In this document: positions 15,920 to 24,995 of the stretch, piece after piece
Layout of the letters: each line of letters starts with the position of its first letter
How positions within the stretch are numbered: the stretch's first letter is position 1
Assembly: GCA_003963075.1 (NCBI GenBank)
Contig: RXJV01000028.1
Location: 47,727 to 111,726, forward strand
Source of the DNA: Burkholderiales bacterium
Lineage (GTDB): Bacteria > Pseudomonadota > Gammaproteobacteria > Burkholderiales > Burkholderiaceae_C
DNA length: 64,000 nucleotides
Direction of reading: 5' to 3'
Translations under genes and position numbers: made by a program
The notes under the pieces: model-generated
Told to the model about the DNA's origin: nothing
The model's input: only the letters and a program-made list of their open reading frames with translations
Databases searched by the model: none

Positions 15920-16282
15920 ATGAAGCTGCCACCGCTGTCGCTGGTCGTCGTTGTCGCCGTGGCGGCGTTGGCTTCATCGGCGTGGCGGGAGCATCGGTCG
16001 GCCCGTGACGGCCGCTGGCTCGCGGAGCGCGCGCGTCCTGGCGATATCCGCATGCTCTCGTCCGAGACCTGCCCTTACTGTGTGGCCGCCCGGCGCTGGC
16101 TGCATGCCGAGGGCGTGCCCTTCAGCGAATGCTTCATCGAGCGGGATGCCGCATGCGCGGCCGACTACCAGGCGACGGGCGCCGCGGGCACGCCGACCTT
16201 CGTCGTCCGCGGTCAGCGCGTCCTTGGATTCGATCGTGCCCGGCTGATCGAGCGCTTCAGCGCTGCGGGTGGCCCAGGCTGA
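15920..16282 (+). CDS. Membrane-anchored glutaredoxin-like protein
   Basis: A 120-residue protein with an N-terminal hydrophobic segment (LPPLSLVVVVAVAALASSAW) that acts as a signal anchor, then a glutaredoxin fold: IRMLSSETCPYCVAARRWLHAEGVPFSECFIE with the classic CPYC site, the cis-Pro segment GTPTFVVRGQRVLGFD and a closing helix. It probably reduces disulfides or handles glutathione on the periplasmic side. It stands alone between ppk2 and a convergent small gene. Confidence 0.85.
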   Translation: MKLPPLSLVVVVAVAALASSAWREHRSARDGRWLAERARPGDIRMLSSETCPYCVAARRWLHAEGVPFSECFIERDAACAADYQATGAAGTPTFVVRGQRVLGFDRARLIERFSAAGGPG

Positions 16283-16342
16283 TCGAGCCGAGTCGGCAAC
16301 GCTGGCTGGGCAGCGCTGCCGGCTCGGCTCGACGGCGGGGGG

Positions 16343-16375
16343 AAAAAGGCGTCATTCGCATAAACAGACGACGCC
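16343..16375 (-). terminator. Putative Rho-independent terminator
   Basis: On the minus strand GGCGTC (complement of 16370-16375) pairs with GACGCC (complement of 16348-16353) across a 16-base loop, then five T residues follow (complement of 16343-16347). It lies immediately after the stop of the small VVVTG-repeat gene. The stem is short, so strength is uncertain. Confidence 0.55.
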
Positions 16376-16379
16376 GGGA

Positions 16380-16649
16380 TCAGCCGCGCTTGGCATTGAA
16401 CTTGGTCGCTGCCAGGGTCTGGCGCGCCAGCGTGGCTTCGCTGTAGCCGATGACCACAACGCGCGGCAGCTGGGCCACCTCGCGCTGGGCGGTGCCGGTC
16501 ACAACGACGCGGGGCAGTTGGGCGACTTCGCGGCTGGCCTTGCCGGTGACAACGACGCGCTCCAGCTTGACGGTGGCTTGCGGGGCAGCCTGGGCGGCGA
16601 CGGCGGCGACGGTCAGGACGGCGGCGGTGAAGACAGTGTGGATGCTCAT
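16380..16649 (-). CDS. Small secreted protein with three VVV(T/I)G repeats
   Basis: An 89-residue protein with a signal peptide (HTVFTAAVLTVAAVAAQA). The mature part, about 70 residues, contains three copies of a 16-18-residue unit: LERVVVTGKASREVAQ, LPRVVVTGTAQREVAQ, LPRVVVIGYSEATLAR. The VVVTG element recalls TonB boxes of TonB-dependent receptors, but no receptor is present here. The last residues are basic (TKFNAKRG). A good start ATG and a downstream terminator suggest a real, single-gene transcript. The function is unknown. Confidence 0.72.
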   Translation of the reverse strand: MSIHTVFTAAVLTVAAVAAQAAPQATVKLERVVVTGKASREVAQLPRVVVTGTAQREVAQLPRVVVIGYSEATLARQTLAATKFNAKRG

Positions 16650-16830
16650 GATGGACTCCGTTTCGGTGGGTTTCGAACCGCGTGATTGCTTGTTCGATGG
16701 AGTCAGTTTCGGCAACGGGCGCGCTCGCCGCCATGGGCCTGCGATCAAGCGCGGCAGCTGCTGGATGAACTGCAAGCGCGGCGGATGAATTGCGGGCAAA
16801 CCCGAAGTTGGGCCCGGTGTTGCCGGCGCT

Positions 16831-17466
16831 TCAGTCCAGCTGCAGCCCCAGCTTCGCCAGATCACCCCGGCCCTGGCGCACCAGCACCGGCTCGTCGTCC
16901 TGGCTGAGGTCCAGCACCGTGGTGGGCTGGGCCGGGCAGGCACCCGCGTCCAGCACGAACTGCAGTTGGCGGTCCAGCCGCGCACAGACGTCGGCGGCGT
17001 CGTTCATCGGCTCGCTGTCGCCGGGTGGGATCAGCGTGGTCGACAGCAGCGGTTCGCCGAACAGCGCCAGCAGCTCCTGCGTGACCTTGTGGTCGGGCAC
17101 GCGCAGGCCGATGGTGCGCCGGCTGGGGTGGGACAGCCGGCGCGGCACCTCCTTGGTGGCCGGCAGGATGAAGGTGTAGGGCCCGGGCGTGGCCAGCTTG
17201 AGCAGCCGGTACTGACGGTTGTCCACCATCGCATAGGCGGCCAGCTCCGACAGGTCACGGCACAGCAGCGTCAGGTGGTGCTTGTCGTCGACGCCCCGCA
17301 CCCGCCGCAGCGCCTCGGCGGCGGCCTTGTCGTCCAGCCGGCAGACGAAGGCGTAACTCGAGTCGGTCGGTATCGCCCCCAGGCCACCGGCCTGCAGCAT
17401 CTGGGCGCATTGGCGCAGGAAACGGGGCTGGGGGTTGTCGGGGTGGACTTCGAAGAGCTGGGCCAT
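16831..17466 (-). CDS. yciO: YciO/YrdC-family threonylcarbamoyl-AMP synthase-like protein
   Basis: A 211-residue single YrdC domain. Motifs include the nucleotide-binding PTDSSYAFVCRLDDKAA, the KHHLTLLCRDLSEL block (KRx-like site) and PGPYTFILPATKEVPRRL, then RTIGLRVPDH and SEPMNDAADV. Relatives TsaC/Sua5 make the threonylcarbamoyl-AMP used for t6A37 in tRNA; YciO paralogues show weak or uncertain activity. It lies 53 bases after rnm, the same neighbour pair as in E. coli. The start MAQLFEVHP at 17466 is chosen; the open frame upstream runs antiparallel to nothing useful and shadows rnm. Confidence 0.88.
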   Translation of the reverse strand: MAQLFEVHPDNPQPRFLRQCAQMLQAGGLGAIPTDSSYAFVCRLDDKAAAEALRRVRGVDDKHHLTLLCRDLSELAAYAMVDNRQYRLLKLATPGPYTFILPATKEVPRRLSHPSRRTIGLRVPDHKVTQELLALFGEPLLSTTLIPPGDSEPMNDAADVCARLDRQLQFVLDAGACPAQPTTVLDLSQDDEPVLVRQGRGDLAKLGLQLD

Positions 17467-17519
17467 GCGGCATTGTGCGTGCCAAGGGACGGGGCCACGC
17501 CCCCGTCGGCCGCGCTGCC

Positions 17520-18383
17520 TCAGTGGTGGATGCGGTCCGCCAGTTCGGCCCAGACCGGCGTCAGGCGGCTGGCCAGCGGCGGCAGCGCGCCGAGGTCGAC
17601 CCGGCTCTCCTCGGGGCAGTGGAAGTCCGAGCCGCGCGACGCGAGCAGGCCGAATTCGAGGGCCGTGTCGGTGTACTCCGCAAACTCGGCGGCCGTGTGG
17701 CTGCCGGTGACGACCTCGATGCCGCGGCCGCCATGGCCGATGAACTCGGTGATCAGTGCGTACTCCTCGGTCGGCGTGAAGTCGTAGCGCCCCGGGTGGG
17801 CGATCACGGCGATGCCGCCGGCGCGGGTGATCCAGCCCACCGCGTCCTTCAGCGCCGCCCATTTGTGCGGCACGAAGCCGGGTTTGCCTTCGGTCAGATA
17901 GCGCCGGAACACCTCGGGCACATCGGCGCAGTGGCCGGCATCGACCAGGAAGCGCGCGAAGTGGGTGCGGGAGATCAGGTCCGGGTTGCCGACGTACTGC
18001 AGCGCACCCTCGAAGGCACCCTCGATGCCGACGCCGGCCAGGCTGGCCGCCATCTCGCGGGCGCGCGCCTCGCGGCCGCCGCGCGTAGTGCGCAGGCCTT
18101 CGAGCATCTCGGGCGACTCGTGGTCGAAGCCCAGGCCGACGATATGCACGACGCGCCCGGCAAACGTCACCGAGATCTCGGTGCCAGTCAGATAGGCCAG
18201 GCCCTGCGCCCGGGCCGCTTCGAGGGCCCGCTGCTGGCCGCCGATCTCGTCGTGGTCGGTCAGCGACCAAAGTTGCACGCCGCCGGCCTTGGCGCGTGCA
18301 GCCAGGGCCTCGGGCGTCAGCGTGCCGTCCGAGACGACGGAATGGCAGTGCAGGTCGGCGTTGAGCTGGGCATCGAGTTCCAC
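17520..18383 (-). CDS. rnm: 3',5'-nucleoside bisphosphate phosphatase / 5'-3' exonuclease (PHP domain)
   Basis: A 287-residue PHP-family protein (RNase AM/YciV/TrpH). Metal-binding motifs appear in order: NADLHCHSVVSDG, SLTDHDEIGG, TGTEISV, then NPDLISRTHFARFLV, IAHPGRYD and RGSDFHCP. The E. coli protein trims 5' ends of RNA including rRNA precursors and hydrolyses pAp; this is the expected role. It is cytoplasmic and precedes yciO on the same strand. Confidence 0.9.
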   Translation of the reverse strand: MELDAQLNADLHCHSVVSDGTLTPEALAARAKAGGVQLWSLTDHDEIGGQQRALEAARAQGLAYLTGTEISVTFAGRVVHIVGLGFDHESPEMLEGLRTTRGGREARAREMAASLAGVGIEGAFEGALQYVGNPDLISRTHFARFLVDAGHCADVPEVFRRYLTEGKPGFVPHKWAALKDAVGWITRAGGIAVIAHPGRYDFTPTEEYALITEFIGHGGRGIEVVTGSHTAAEFAEYTDTALEFGLLASRGSDFHCPEESRVDLGALPPLASRLTPVWAELADRIHH

Positions 18384-18444
18384 GGCTCGATTCTCTCAGG
18401 CCGGCTTGCCCGAGCGCGCCGCAGGGTCGGGGCTGCCGCCAGCC

Positions 18445-20367
18445 TCAGAGACGGAAGGCCTTGACCGTGTCGTCCATGCCCTGGGCCTGGGCCCGCAGGC
18501 TGTCGGCCGAGGCAGCGGCCTGCTCCACCAGCGCGGCGTTCTGCTGGGTCATCGCGTCGATGGCCTGGACGGCTTCGCCGACCTCGGCCGTCTGCTCGGC
18601 CTCGGCGCGGGTCTGCTCGGCCATCGAATGGATGATGGCGCTCATCTCGCGCACCTTGCCGAGGATGGCCTGCACCGCTTCGCCGGCCTCGTTGGCCTGG
18701 TGGGTGCCGGCCTCGACGCGCTCGACCGACTGGGCGATCAGCGACTTGATCTCGCGGGCCGCCGTCGCGCTGCGCTGGGCCAGGGCCCGCACCTCGGCGG
18801 CCACCACCGCGAAGCCGCGGCCGGCGTCGCCGGCACGGGCGGCCTCGACGGCGGCATTCAGCGCCAGGATATTGGTCTGGAAGGCGATGCCATCGATCAG
18901 CCCGGTGATGTCGCCGATGCGGCGGCTGCCGTCCTCGATGCCTTTCATCGTGCCCACCACATTGCCGACGACCTGGCCGCCGCGCTCGGCCACCTCGGCG
19001 GCCGAGCTGGCCAGCGTCTCGGCATCGGCGGCCGACTCGCTGCTGTGCTGCACGGCCAGCGTCAGGGACTGCACATTGGACGCGGTCTGCTGCAGCCGGG
19101 CGGCGGCCTGTTCGGTGCGACCGGCCAGGTCCTGGTTGCCGCTGGCGATCTCCTGCACGGCCACCCGGATGCTGCCCGCGTCCTCCTGGATGCGCTGCAC
19201 CAGGCTGCGCAGCCGTTGCTGCATGTCCTGCAAGGCCCGCAGCACGCGGCCCAGCTCGTCGCGCCGGCCGCTGGGGATCTGCTGGCTCAGGTCGCCGGCA
19301 GCGATCGCCTCAGTGACCTCGACCATCTGCGCCACCGGCACCAGCAACTGGCGGATCGAACGCACCATGAGGAAGAGCATCAAGGCCAGCGCGGTGGGCA
19401 GCAGCACCACCAGCACATTGCGGCGCAGCTTGGCATGGTCGGCGCGCGCCGCCATCTGGGTGTCCAGCGCCGCCATCACCTCGGCGGTGAGTCGGGTCTG
19501 AAGGGTGGCGGACTCGATCAGCTTGGCGGTGAGCTGGTCGAGCGGATAGTTGACGTCCTGCGCTGCCGCGGCCAGGGTGTCGTCGACGTTCTTGCGCTGC
19601 TGGCGCGCGGATTCGAGCAGGGGCTTGAGCTTTTCCGCAACCTCCGAGGCGTCGCTTTCGATCGCCAGCTGCAGGTGTTCCATCATCTGACGCGCATGGT
19701 CGTGGTAGCGCGTCTGCGCGCCGACGACCCGCCCGATGTCGTCCACCTGCGCCGAGCGCGCGAAGGCGGCCAGCTCGGACAGCGCGTCCTGCACCCGCGG
19801 CGCGGCCTGCAGGCCGGCAATGATCGCGAAGTTGGAGGCGGGCTGGGAGTCCAGCAGCAAGCCGGTGCCGGCATTCAGTTCGGTGATCGCATCGAAGATC
19901 TCGTCGGCCAGCTTGCGCTGGGCGGTGATCAGGCGCACCGCATCCAGCGGGCCCTGCTCCAGGGACTTGGCGAGGGCCGCCTGGTGCTCGCGCAGGCTGT
20001 TCAGTCGCTCGCGCTGGCGTGGGCCGAGGCCGCCCGCCAGGCCGGCCTCGTCGGCCAGGGCCTGGCCGACGGCCTGTAGCGCCCCCTCCACCTTGCGGCC
20101 TGCGGCGATCGCGTCGGGCTTGCGCTCGGGATGCGTGCTCACGGCCTCGGCGGCCAGGCCGCGCTGTTCCTGCAAGGCGGTCAGCGCCGACTGCCAGGCC
20201 CGATTCACCGGCAAGGCCTGGCGTTCGTTGGCGATCACGCCAAGCTGCTCGATGTAGTCGGCCAGCAGCGCGCTGCCGGGCAGCAGGCCCAGCAGCAGCG
20301 ACAGCACGGTGATCAGCGAGAGCCGCGTGCGCAGGCTCCAATGCTCGGAAAACTGAAGGAGGTTCAT
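18445..20367 (-). CDS. Methyl-accepting chemotaxis protein with NIT-like sensor region
   Basis: A 640-residue chemoreceptor. TM1 is near 14-36; the periplasmic region of about 270 residues is mostly helical and starts with a NIT-domain-like [15 protein letters not shown] segment; TM2 is around 318-338 ([18 protein letters not shown]). HAMP follows, then a signalling domain with the conserved hairpin [29 protein letters not shown] and [17 protein letters not shown]. There is no C-terminal pentapeptide for CheR tethering. It lies 11 bases after the EAL-CBS-GGDEF gene and is probably cotranscribed. A nitrate/nitrite ligand is possible but unproven. Confidence 0.9.
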   Translation of the reverse strand: MNLLQFSEHWSLRTRLSLITVLSLLLGLLPGSALLADYIEQLGVIANERQALPVNRAWQSALTALQEQRGLAAEAVSTHPERKPDAIAAGRKVEGALQAVGQALADEAGLAGGLGPRQRERLNSLREHQAALAKSLEQGPLDAVRLITAQRKLADEIFDAITELNAGTGLLLDSQPASNFAIIAGLQAAPRVQDALSELAAFARSAQVDDIGRVVGAQTRYHDHARQMMEHLQLAIESDASEVAEKLKPLLESARQQRKNVDDTLAAAAQDVNYPLDQLTAKLIESATLQTRLTAEVMAALDTQMAARADHAKLRRNVLVVLLPTALALMLFLMVRSIRQLLVPVAQMVEVTEAIAAGDLSQQIPSGRRDELGRVLRALQDMQQRLRSLVQRIQEDAGSIRVAVQEIASGNQDLAGRTEQAAARLQQTASNVQSLTLAVQHSSESAADAETLASSAAEVAERGGQVVGNVVGTMKGIEDGSRRIGDITGLIDGIAFQTNILALNAAVEAARAGDAGRGFAVVAAEVRALAQRSATAAREIKSLIAQSVERVEAGTHQANEAGEAVQAILGKVREMSAIIHSMAEQTRAEAEQTAEVGEAVQAIDAMTQQNAALVEQAAASADSLRAQAQGMDDTVKAFRL

Positions 20368-20378
20368 GGCTCGAAGGT

Positions 20379-22199
20379 TCAGGCTGCGGCGGGAATGCCG
20401 TGATGGGGTGGCTGGCGACGGTCCACGAAATAGCGGCTGCCGCCCGTGCGGCCCTTGACGACGCGCTTGGGCTCGGCGAGCGCCGCGCTGAGGGCGCGGG
20501 CGCTGTCGAAACTGCCGGGCAGGTGCAGCACGGCGCCGGCCGAGAAGGTGGGCAGCGGGTGAAAGCTGGGCTGGTTCTGCCGGTTCAGCGTCACATAGCC
20601 ACCGGCGGCCAGATGTTCGGGCGAGAAGAAGCTGCGGACGCCGGCATCGAAGGCCTTGCACACCCGCTCCAGCCGCTCCTCCCAGTCGCTGCTGCACAGC
20701 ACCATCAGGAAGTCATCGCCACCGATGTGGCCGACGAAATCGACCTGCGGGTCGGCCGCCTGGGTCAGCACCCGCGCCGCGAGCCGGATGATGTCGTCAC
20801 CGATGCGGTAGCCGTAGACATCGTTGAAGGGCTTGAAATGGTCGATGTCCCAGACCACCGCGGCAAAGGTCTCGCCCTGCTCGATCAGACGTTCGAGGTG
20901 GTTGTCGATCGGCACATTGCCGGGCAGCAGCGTCAGCGGATTGGCATAGCGCGCGGCATGCACCTGCAGGTCCGACACGGCCTTCAGCAGATCGGAACTG
21001 CGCCCCGATCCGAAGTAGGTGCCGTCGCGGGTGACGATGAAGCCGTCGGTCAGCAGCCGCTCATCCAGGTTGGCGAGCGCGTCGCTCATCGCACGCAGCG
21101 GCGTGGCCACGTCGAACACCAGCGGGTTGGGGTCCATCAGCTCGACGCAGCTGTGTTTGTCGAAGATGTCCATGAAGTAGCGCTCGGTGCTGCGCTTCAT
21201 CACATGCAGGGAGCGCAGCACGCCGATCGGGCGCTGGGCCGGGTCCAGCACCGGCAGCGCCAGCAGCTGGTCGTCGAGCCGAAACAGGTCGACCACGGCC
21301 TTGACGCTGATCTGCGGCGACACCGTGTGGCCGCGCCGGGCCAGCTGGGCGGCCGTCGTGATCGCGCCCTGGGCGACCGGCAGTGCCTCGTCGTTCTGCA
21401 GCAGCCGCGGCTGGGCGTCGGCGGCGAGTCGGCCGCTCCACTCGGTGCGCAGCTGCGCGCGCGGCGTGGCGCTCGGGCGCGCGAACAGATAGCCCTGGCA
21501 GATCGTCACGCCCAGGCGGCGCAGCACGGCCAGGTCGGGCTCCTGCTCCAGACCTTCGGCAACAACCTGGCAGCCGCTGGTGGCGGCCATCTCGACGATG
21601 GAGCGCACGAACTGCTGCTTGAGCGGCTCCTGCGCGATGCCGTCGATGAAATGGCGGTCGATCTTGACGAAGTCCGGCCGCATCTCCATCCAGCGGCGCA
21701 GCGACGCGAAGCCTTCGCCGAGGTCGTCCAGCGCGATCCGGAAGCCATGCGAGCGCAGCGCCTGCAGCGAGCCGTCGAGGCGGGCCAGATCGTCGATCGG
21801 TCGGGTTTCGGTCAGTTCGACGACCACGCGCGAGGTCGGCAGGCCCAGCACATCCAGCTCAGCGGCCAGGCGGCTGGCATGCTCACCCGCCGTCAGCAGG
21901 GTGTCGGCCGTGACATTGAGGAAGAGCTGACCGGGCAGGCTCAGCGACTTGAAGCGCTGGGCCGCGCGCCGCACGATGAGGCGCTCCAGCTCGACGAGGC
22001 GCCCCTCGCGGGCGGCGGTCTCGAACAGCACCAGCGGCGAATGCAGCGGGCTGTCGGCCGGGCCGCGGGTGAGGGCTTCGAAACCGAAGATGTCCGCCCG
22101 GTCGATGGCGACCAGCGGCTGAAAATGGACGTCAAACGCCTGCTGGTCTATCAGGCGTGCCAGCGCATCGGCCAGCGGATTGTTTGCGCGCTCGCGCAT
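20379..22199 (-). CDS. EAL-CBS-GGDEF cyclic-di-GMP protein
   Basis: A 606-residue cytoplasmic protein with three parts. The EAL domain (about 10-250) keeps [42 protein letters not shown] and AEGLEQ, so it looks like an active c-di-GMP phosphodiesterase. A CBS pair follows (about 290-420, [20 protein letters not shown] ... [13 protein letters not shown]). The C-terminal GGDEF domain carries GGDD instead of GGDEF or GGEEF, and lacks an RxxD inhibitory site. It is upstream of the chemoreceptor gene in the same operon, linking second-messenger turnover to taxis. Net activity is probably c-di-GMP degradation, modulated by the CBS ligand. Confidence 0.9.
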   Translation of the reverse strand: MRERANNPLADALARLIDQQAFDVHFQPLVAIDRADIFGFEALTRGPADSPLHSPLVLFETAAREGRLVELERLIVRRAAQRFKSLSLPGQLFLNVTADTLLTAGEHASRLAAELDVLGLPTSRVVVELTETRPIDDLARLDGSLQALRSHGFRIALDDLGEGFASLRRWMEMRPDFVKIDRHFIDGIAQEPLKQQFVRSIVEMAATSGCQVVAEGLEQEPDLAVLRRLGVTICQGYLFARPSATPRAQLRTEWSGRLAADAQPRLLQNDEALPVAQGAITTAAQLARRGHTVSPQISVKAVVDLFRLDDQLLALPVLDPAQRPIGVLRSLHVMKRSTERYFMDIFDKHSCVELMDPNPLVFDVATPLRAMSDALANLDERLLTDGFIVTRDGTYFGSGRSSDLLKAVSDLQVHAARYANPLTLLPGNVPIDNHLERLIEQGETFAAVVWDIDHFKPFNDVYGYRIGDDIIRLAARVLTQAADPQVDFVGHIGGDDFLMVLCSSDWEERLERVCKAFDAGVRSFFSPEHLAAGGYVTLNRQNQPSFHPLPTFSAGAVLHLPGSFDSARALSAALAEPKRVVKGRTGGSRYFVDRRQPPHHGIPAAA

Positions 22200-22329
22200 G
22201 GTGTGTGGGGCTCCGCGTCAGGACGAGCCCGGGTCGGCTGGACAAGTCGTAACGAGATTCTTCGAAGCCTGCGTGACATTCCGGTGACCGCGGGCGTTTG
22301 TTTCGGGGCCCGGGCAAATTTGTCACAAC

Positions 22330-24060
22330 TCAGCCCGGCGCACAGGCCTCGACGATGTATTGCACGCGCTGCTGGCCCTGCCATTCGTCCAGGCTGAGGC
22401 GGTAGGCCAGCCGCGCCCGCTCCGGCAGCATTTCGGCCCGGTTGAACCAGATCCCGTCGATCAAGCGGCCCGCCTGGCGCAGGCGCAGCTTCAGATGCTT
22501 GTCGCCCACCAGCCGCTGCGAGACCAGCTCGAAGCGGTCGCAGAACACCGGCGGTTCGAAGCCCTGGCCCCAGACCTGGGCCTCCAGCATGCGGGCGGTT
22601 TCGGCCGTGGCCGCCTCGGGCGGCAGCGCGCCGTCGTGGCGCAGCGTGCGGGTCAGGTCCTGGTCGCTGAGCCAGGCCTCGGCCACGCGAGCCAGGGCCA
22701 GCGCGAAGCGCTGTACATCGTCCACGGCCAGTGTTGCACCCGCCGCCATTGCATGGCCGCCGAACTTGGCCAGCAGGTCGGGCTCGCGCTTGGCCACCAG
22801 GTCCAGCGCATCGCGCAGATGGAAGCCCGGGATGGAGCGGCCGGATCCCTTGAGCTGGCCGTCGGCACCACGGGCGAAGACGAAGGTCGGGCGGTGGACG
22901 CGGTCCTTGATGCGCGAGGCGACGATGCCGACCACGCCTTCGTGGAAGTCGGCATCGAACAGCGCGACCGCCGGCGGCAGGGCGCCCTGCAGCGCGTCGA
23001 CCAGCGCGTCTAGCTTGGCTTCGGCCAGGTCCCGCATGCCGCTCTCGATCTCGCGCCGCTCGCGGTTGATCGCGTCGAGCTGGGTGGCGAGTTCGAGGGC
23101 GCGCACCGGGTCATCGGTGGTCAGCGTCTCGATGCCCAGGGTCATGTCGGCCAGTCGGCCGGCCGCATTGATGCGCGGGCCCAGTGCAAAGCCGAGGTCG
23201 AAGCCCTGGGCCTGGCTGGCATCGCGCTTGGCGGCACTGAAGAGGGCCATCACGCCGGGCTGGCCGCGGCCCGCGCGCATGCGCTTGAGCCCCTGGGCGA
23301 CAAGGCGGCGGTTGTTGGCATCGAGCCGCACGACGTCGGCCACGGTGCCGAGGGCCACGAGGTCGAGCAGGCCGTCCAGGCGCGGCTCGGGTTCGGGCAG
23401 GGCGCCGCGGCTGCGCAGTTCGGCCCGCAGGCCCAGCAGCACATAGAAGGCCACGCCGACACCGGCCAGGGCCTTGCTCTCGAAGCCGCAGCCGGGCTGG
23501 TTGGGGTTGACGATGGCGTCGGCCGGCGGCAGCACGACCTCGCCGTCTGCCAGGGCCGGCAGGTGGTGGTCGGTCACCAGCACCCTCAGGCCCTGGGCGC
23601 GGGCATGGGCGACACCGGCAACGCTGGCGATGCCGTTGTCCACGGTCACCAGCAGGTCGGGCCGCTGCGCGAGCGCGAGGTCGACGATGGCCGGCGTGAG
23701 GCCGTAGCCATGCACCGCGCGGTCGGGCACCACATAACCGAGCTGTGCGGGCGCCGCGCCGAGCTGGCGCAGGCCGCGCAGCATCACGGCGCAGGCGGTG
23801 GCACCGTCGCAGTCGTAGTCGGCGACGATGACCAGGCGCTGGCGCTGCTGGACGGCGTCGGCCAACAGCCTGGCCGCCTCGCCCAGGCCCTTGAGCCCGG
23901 CGGGGGGCAGCAGCCGGCCCAGGCCCTCGTCCAGCTCGGCGGCCTCGCGCACGCCGCGCGCCGCGAACAGTCGCGCCAGCAGCGGCGCGACGCCGGCCTG
24001 CTCCAGGGCCCAGGCCGTGCGCGGCGGCACCTCGCGCTCGATCAGTCGGGGCGAGCTCAC
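22330..24060 (-). CDS. recJ: Single-stranded-DNA-specific exonuclease RecJ
   Basis: A 576-residue RecJ, the 5'-3' ssDNA exonuclease of recombination and mismatch repair. DHH-family motifs are visible: VIVADYDCDGATACAV, VTVDNGIASV, VTDHHLPAL, and GPRINAAGRLADM; the C-terminal DHHA1 part has KFGGHAMAAGATL. The start overlaps the stop of the rpfE-like gene (ATGA). The rpfE-recJ arrangement is also known in Xanthomonas. Confidence 0.95.
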   Translation of the reverse strand: MSSPRLIEREVPPRTAWALEQAGVAPLLARLFAARGVREAAELDEGLGRLLPPAGLKGLGEAARLLADAVQQRQRLVIVADYDCDGATACAVMLRGLRQLGAAPAQLGYVVPDRAVHGYGLTPAIVDLALAQRPDLLVTVDNGIASVAGVAHARAQGLRVLVTDHHLPALADGEVVLPPADAIVNPNQPGCGFESKALAGVGVAFYVLLGLRAELRSRGALPEPEPRLDGLLDLVALGTVADVVRLDANNRRLVAQGLKRMRAGRGQPGVMALFSAAKRDASQAQGFDLGFALGPRINAAGRLADMTLGIETLTTDDPVRALELATQLDAINRERREIESGMRDLAEAKLDALVDALQGALPPAVALFDADFHEGVVGIVASRIKDRVHRPTFVFARGADGQLKGSGRSIPGFHLRDALDLVAKREPDLLAKFGGHAMAAGATLAVDDVQRFALALARVAEAWLSDQDLTRTLRHDGALPPEAATAETARMLEAQVWGQGFEPPVFCDRFELVSQRLVGDKHLKLRLRQAGRLIDGIWFNRAEMLPERARLAYRLSLDEWQGQQRVQYIVEACAPG

Positions 24061-24932
24061 AGCGCCTCCAGCACGGCGGCGGCGTCCGGCGCCTTCCAGC
24101 GGCGCTTGAGCTTTTCGAGCAGCGACAGCGGCTGCAGCGTGAAGCGCCGGGCGAAGCGTTCGCCGCCCAGGGTCAGGCTGGTCAGCGGCTGCGCCAGTGG
24201 ACCGGCGTCCAGCTGCTGCCAGGCCTCGACCCAGGCGGCGAGGTCACCGCTCAGCAAGGGCTCGGTCAGCCGTGCGTCCACGGTCAGGTCGGGCGGGGGG
24301 GCGCTGGAGCGGCCGATATCGCCGATCCAGACCGAATTCACCGGGTGTTCGCCGCGCGCCTCGCGCGCTGCGTTCAGCGCATGCCCATGGAGCAGCATCT
24401 GGGCCTCGTTCTGCCAGCGGCGCAGCAGCCGGCTGTCCGGCTGCCAGGGCTCGATGGGCCGGCCGGCGACGCGCTCGATGCTGGCCGCCTGCAGCCCGTC
24501 CAGCGCCGTGGCATGGCCCAGGGCCCAGTGCGTCGCGTCCAGCAGCCGCCACTGCCAGCCGTCCTGCTCGGGCCACAGCTCGCGCAACAGCGCGCAGAGC
24601 TGGGCGGCGTCCGATGCCGACAAGTTCAGCGCCGCTGGCGGCAGCACGTCGACGCCGTCGCTGCCCACGGCCAGATGCACCGGGCTCAGCAGGGCCCAGG
24701 CGAGTTCCGGCCCGGCCTCCACGGCCCAGGCCGCCGCCGCCGGGGCGGGCTCGCCGCGCAGCGCGGCAAGCGCGAACTGGTGCGGCGGCTGCGGCGAGTG
24801 GGCGTCGCTGCCCCAGGTCTCGGCCGGGCTGAGCCGGGCCAACTGCGCGGCAAGCCGGGGAAGGGGCAAGCCGGAGAGCGCATGGCGCGCGGCCTCGTCC
24901 AGCGCGCTGGCATGGGGGATCAACAAATGCAT
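24057..24932 (-). CDS. RpfE-type protein of the phosphoglycerate-mutase-like family
   Basis: A 291-residue protein beginning MHLLIPHASALDEAARHAL and containing LSPVHLAVGSDGV, WLLDATHWALG-like and QNEAQMLLHGHALNAARE...VNSVWIGDIG segments. The last (Q-x-E-x-Q-M-x-x-H-x-H-x-x-N-x-x-R) is the signature of the family annotated as 'phosphoglycerate mutase' or 'RpfE regulatory type' in Xanthomonas and Burkholderia. Its biochemical activity is not established. It is coupled to recJ by a 4-base overlap and is divergent from ppk1. Confidence 0.78.
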   Translation of the reverse strand: MHLLIPHASALDEAARHALSGLPLPRLAAQLARLSPAETWGSDAHSPQPPHQFALAALRGEPAPAAAAWAVEAGPELAWALLSPVHLAVGSDGVDVLPPAALNLSASDAAQLCALLRELWPEQDGWQWRLLDATHWALGHATALDGLQAASIERVAGRPIEPWQPDSRLLRRWQNEAQMLLHGHALNAAREARGEHPVNSVWIGDIGRSSAPPPDLTVDARLTEPLLSGDLAAWVEAWQQLDAGPLAQPLTSLTLGGERFARRFTLQPLSLLEKLKRRWKAPDAAAVLEAL

Positions 24933-24995
24933 GGACGGGGATTATCCAAACGGGGCCCTGTGCCGGGCGCCCAAATCGTCCATACACTTTTGCCC

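Noticed and set aside
16440..16570. Tandem DNA repeats that look like a CRISPR or repeat array
   Set aside because: They are coding repeats of the VVV(T/I)G protein in frame, with no spacers.
18289..20079. Long plus-strand ORF across the chemoreceptor gene
   Set aside because: Antisense shadow. The composition (Leu/Gly/His-rich repeats, no signal or domain) is that of a mirror of the chemoreceptor.
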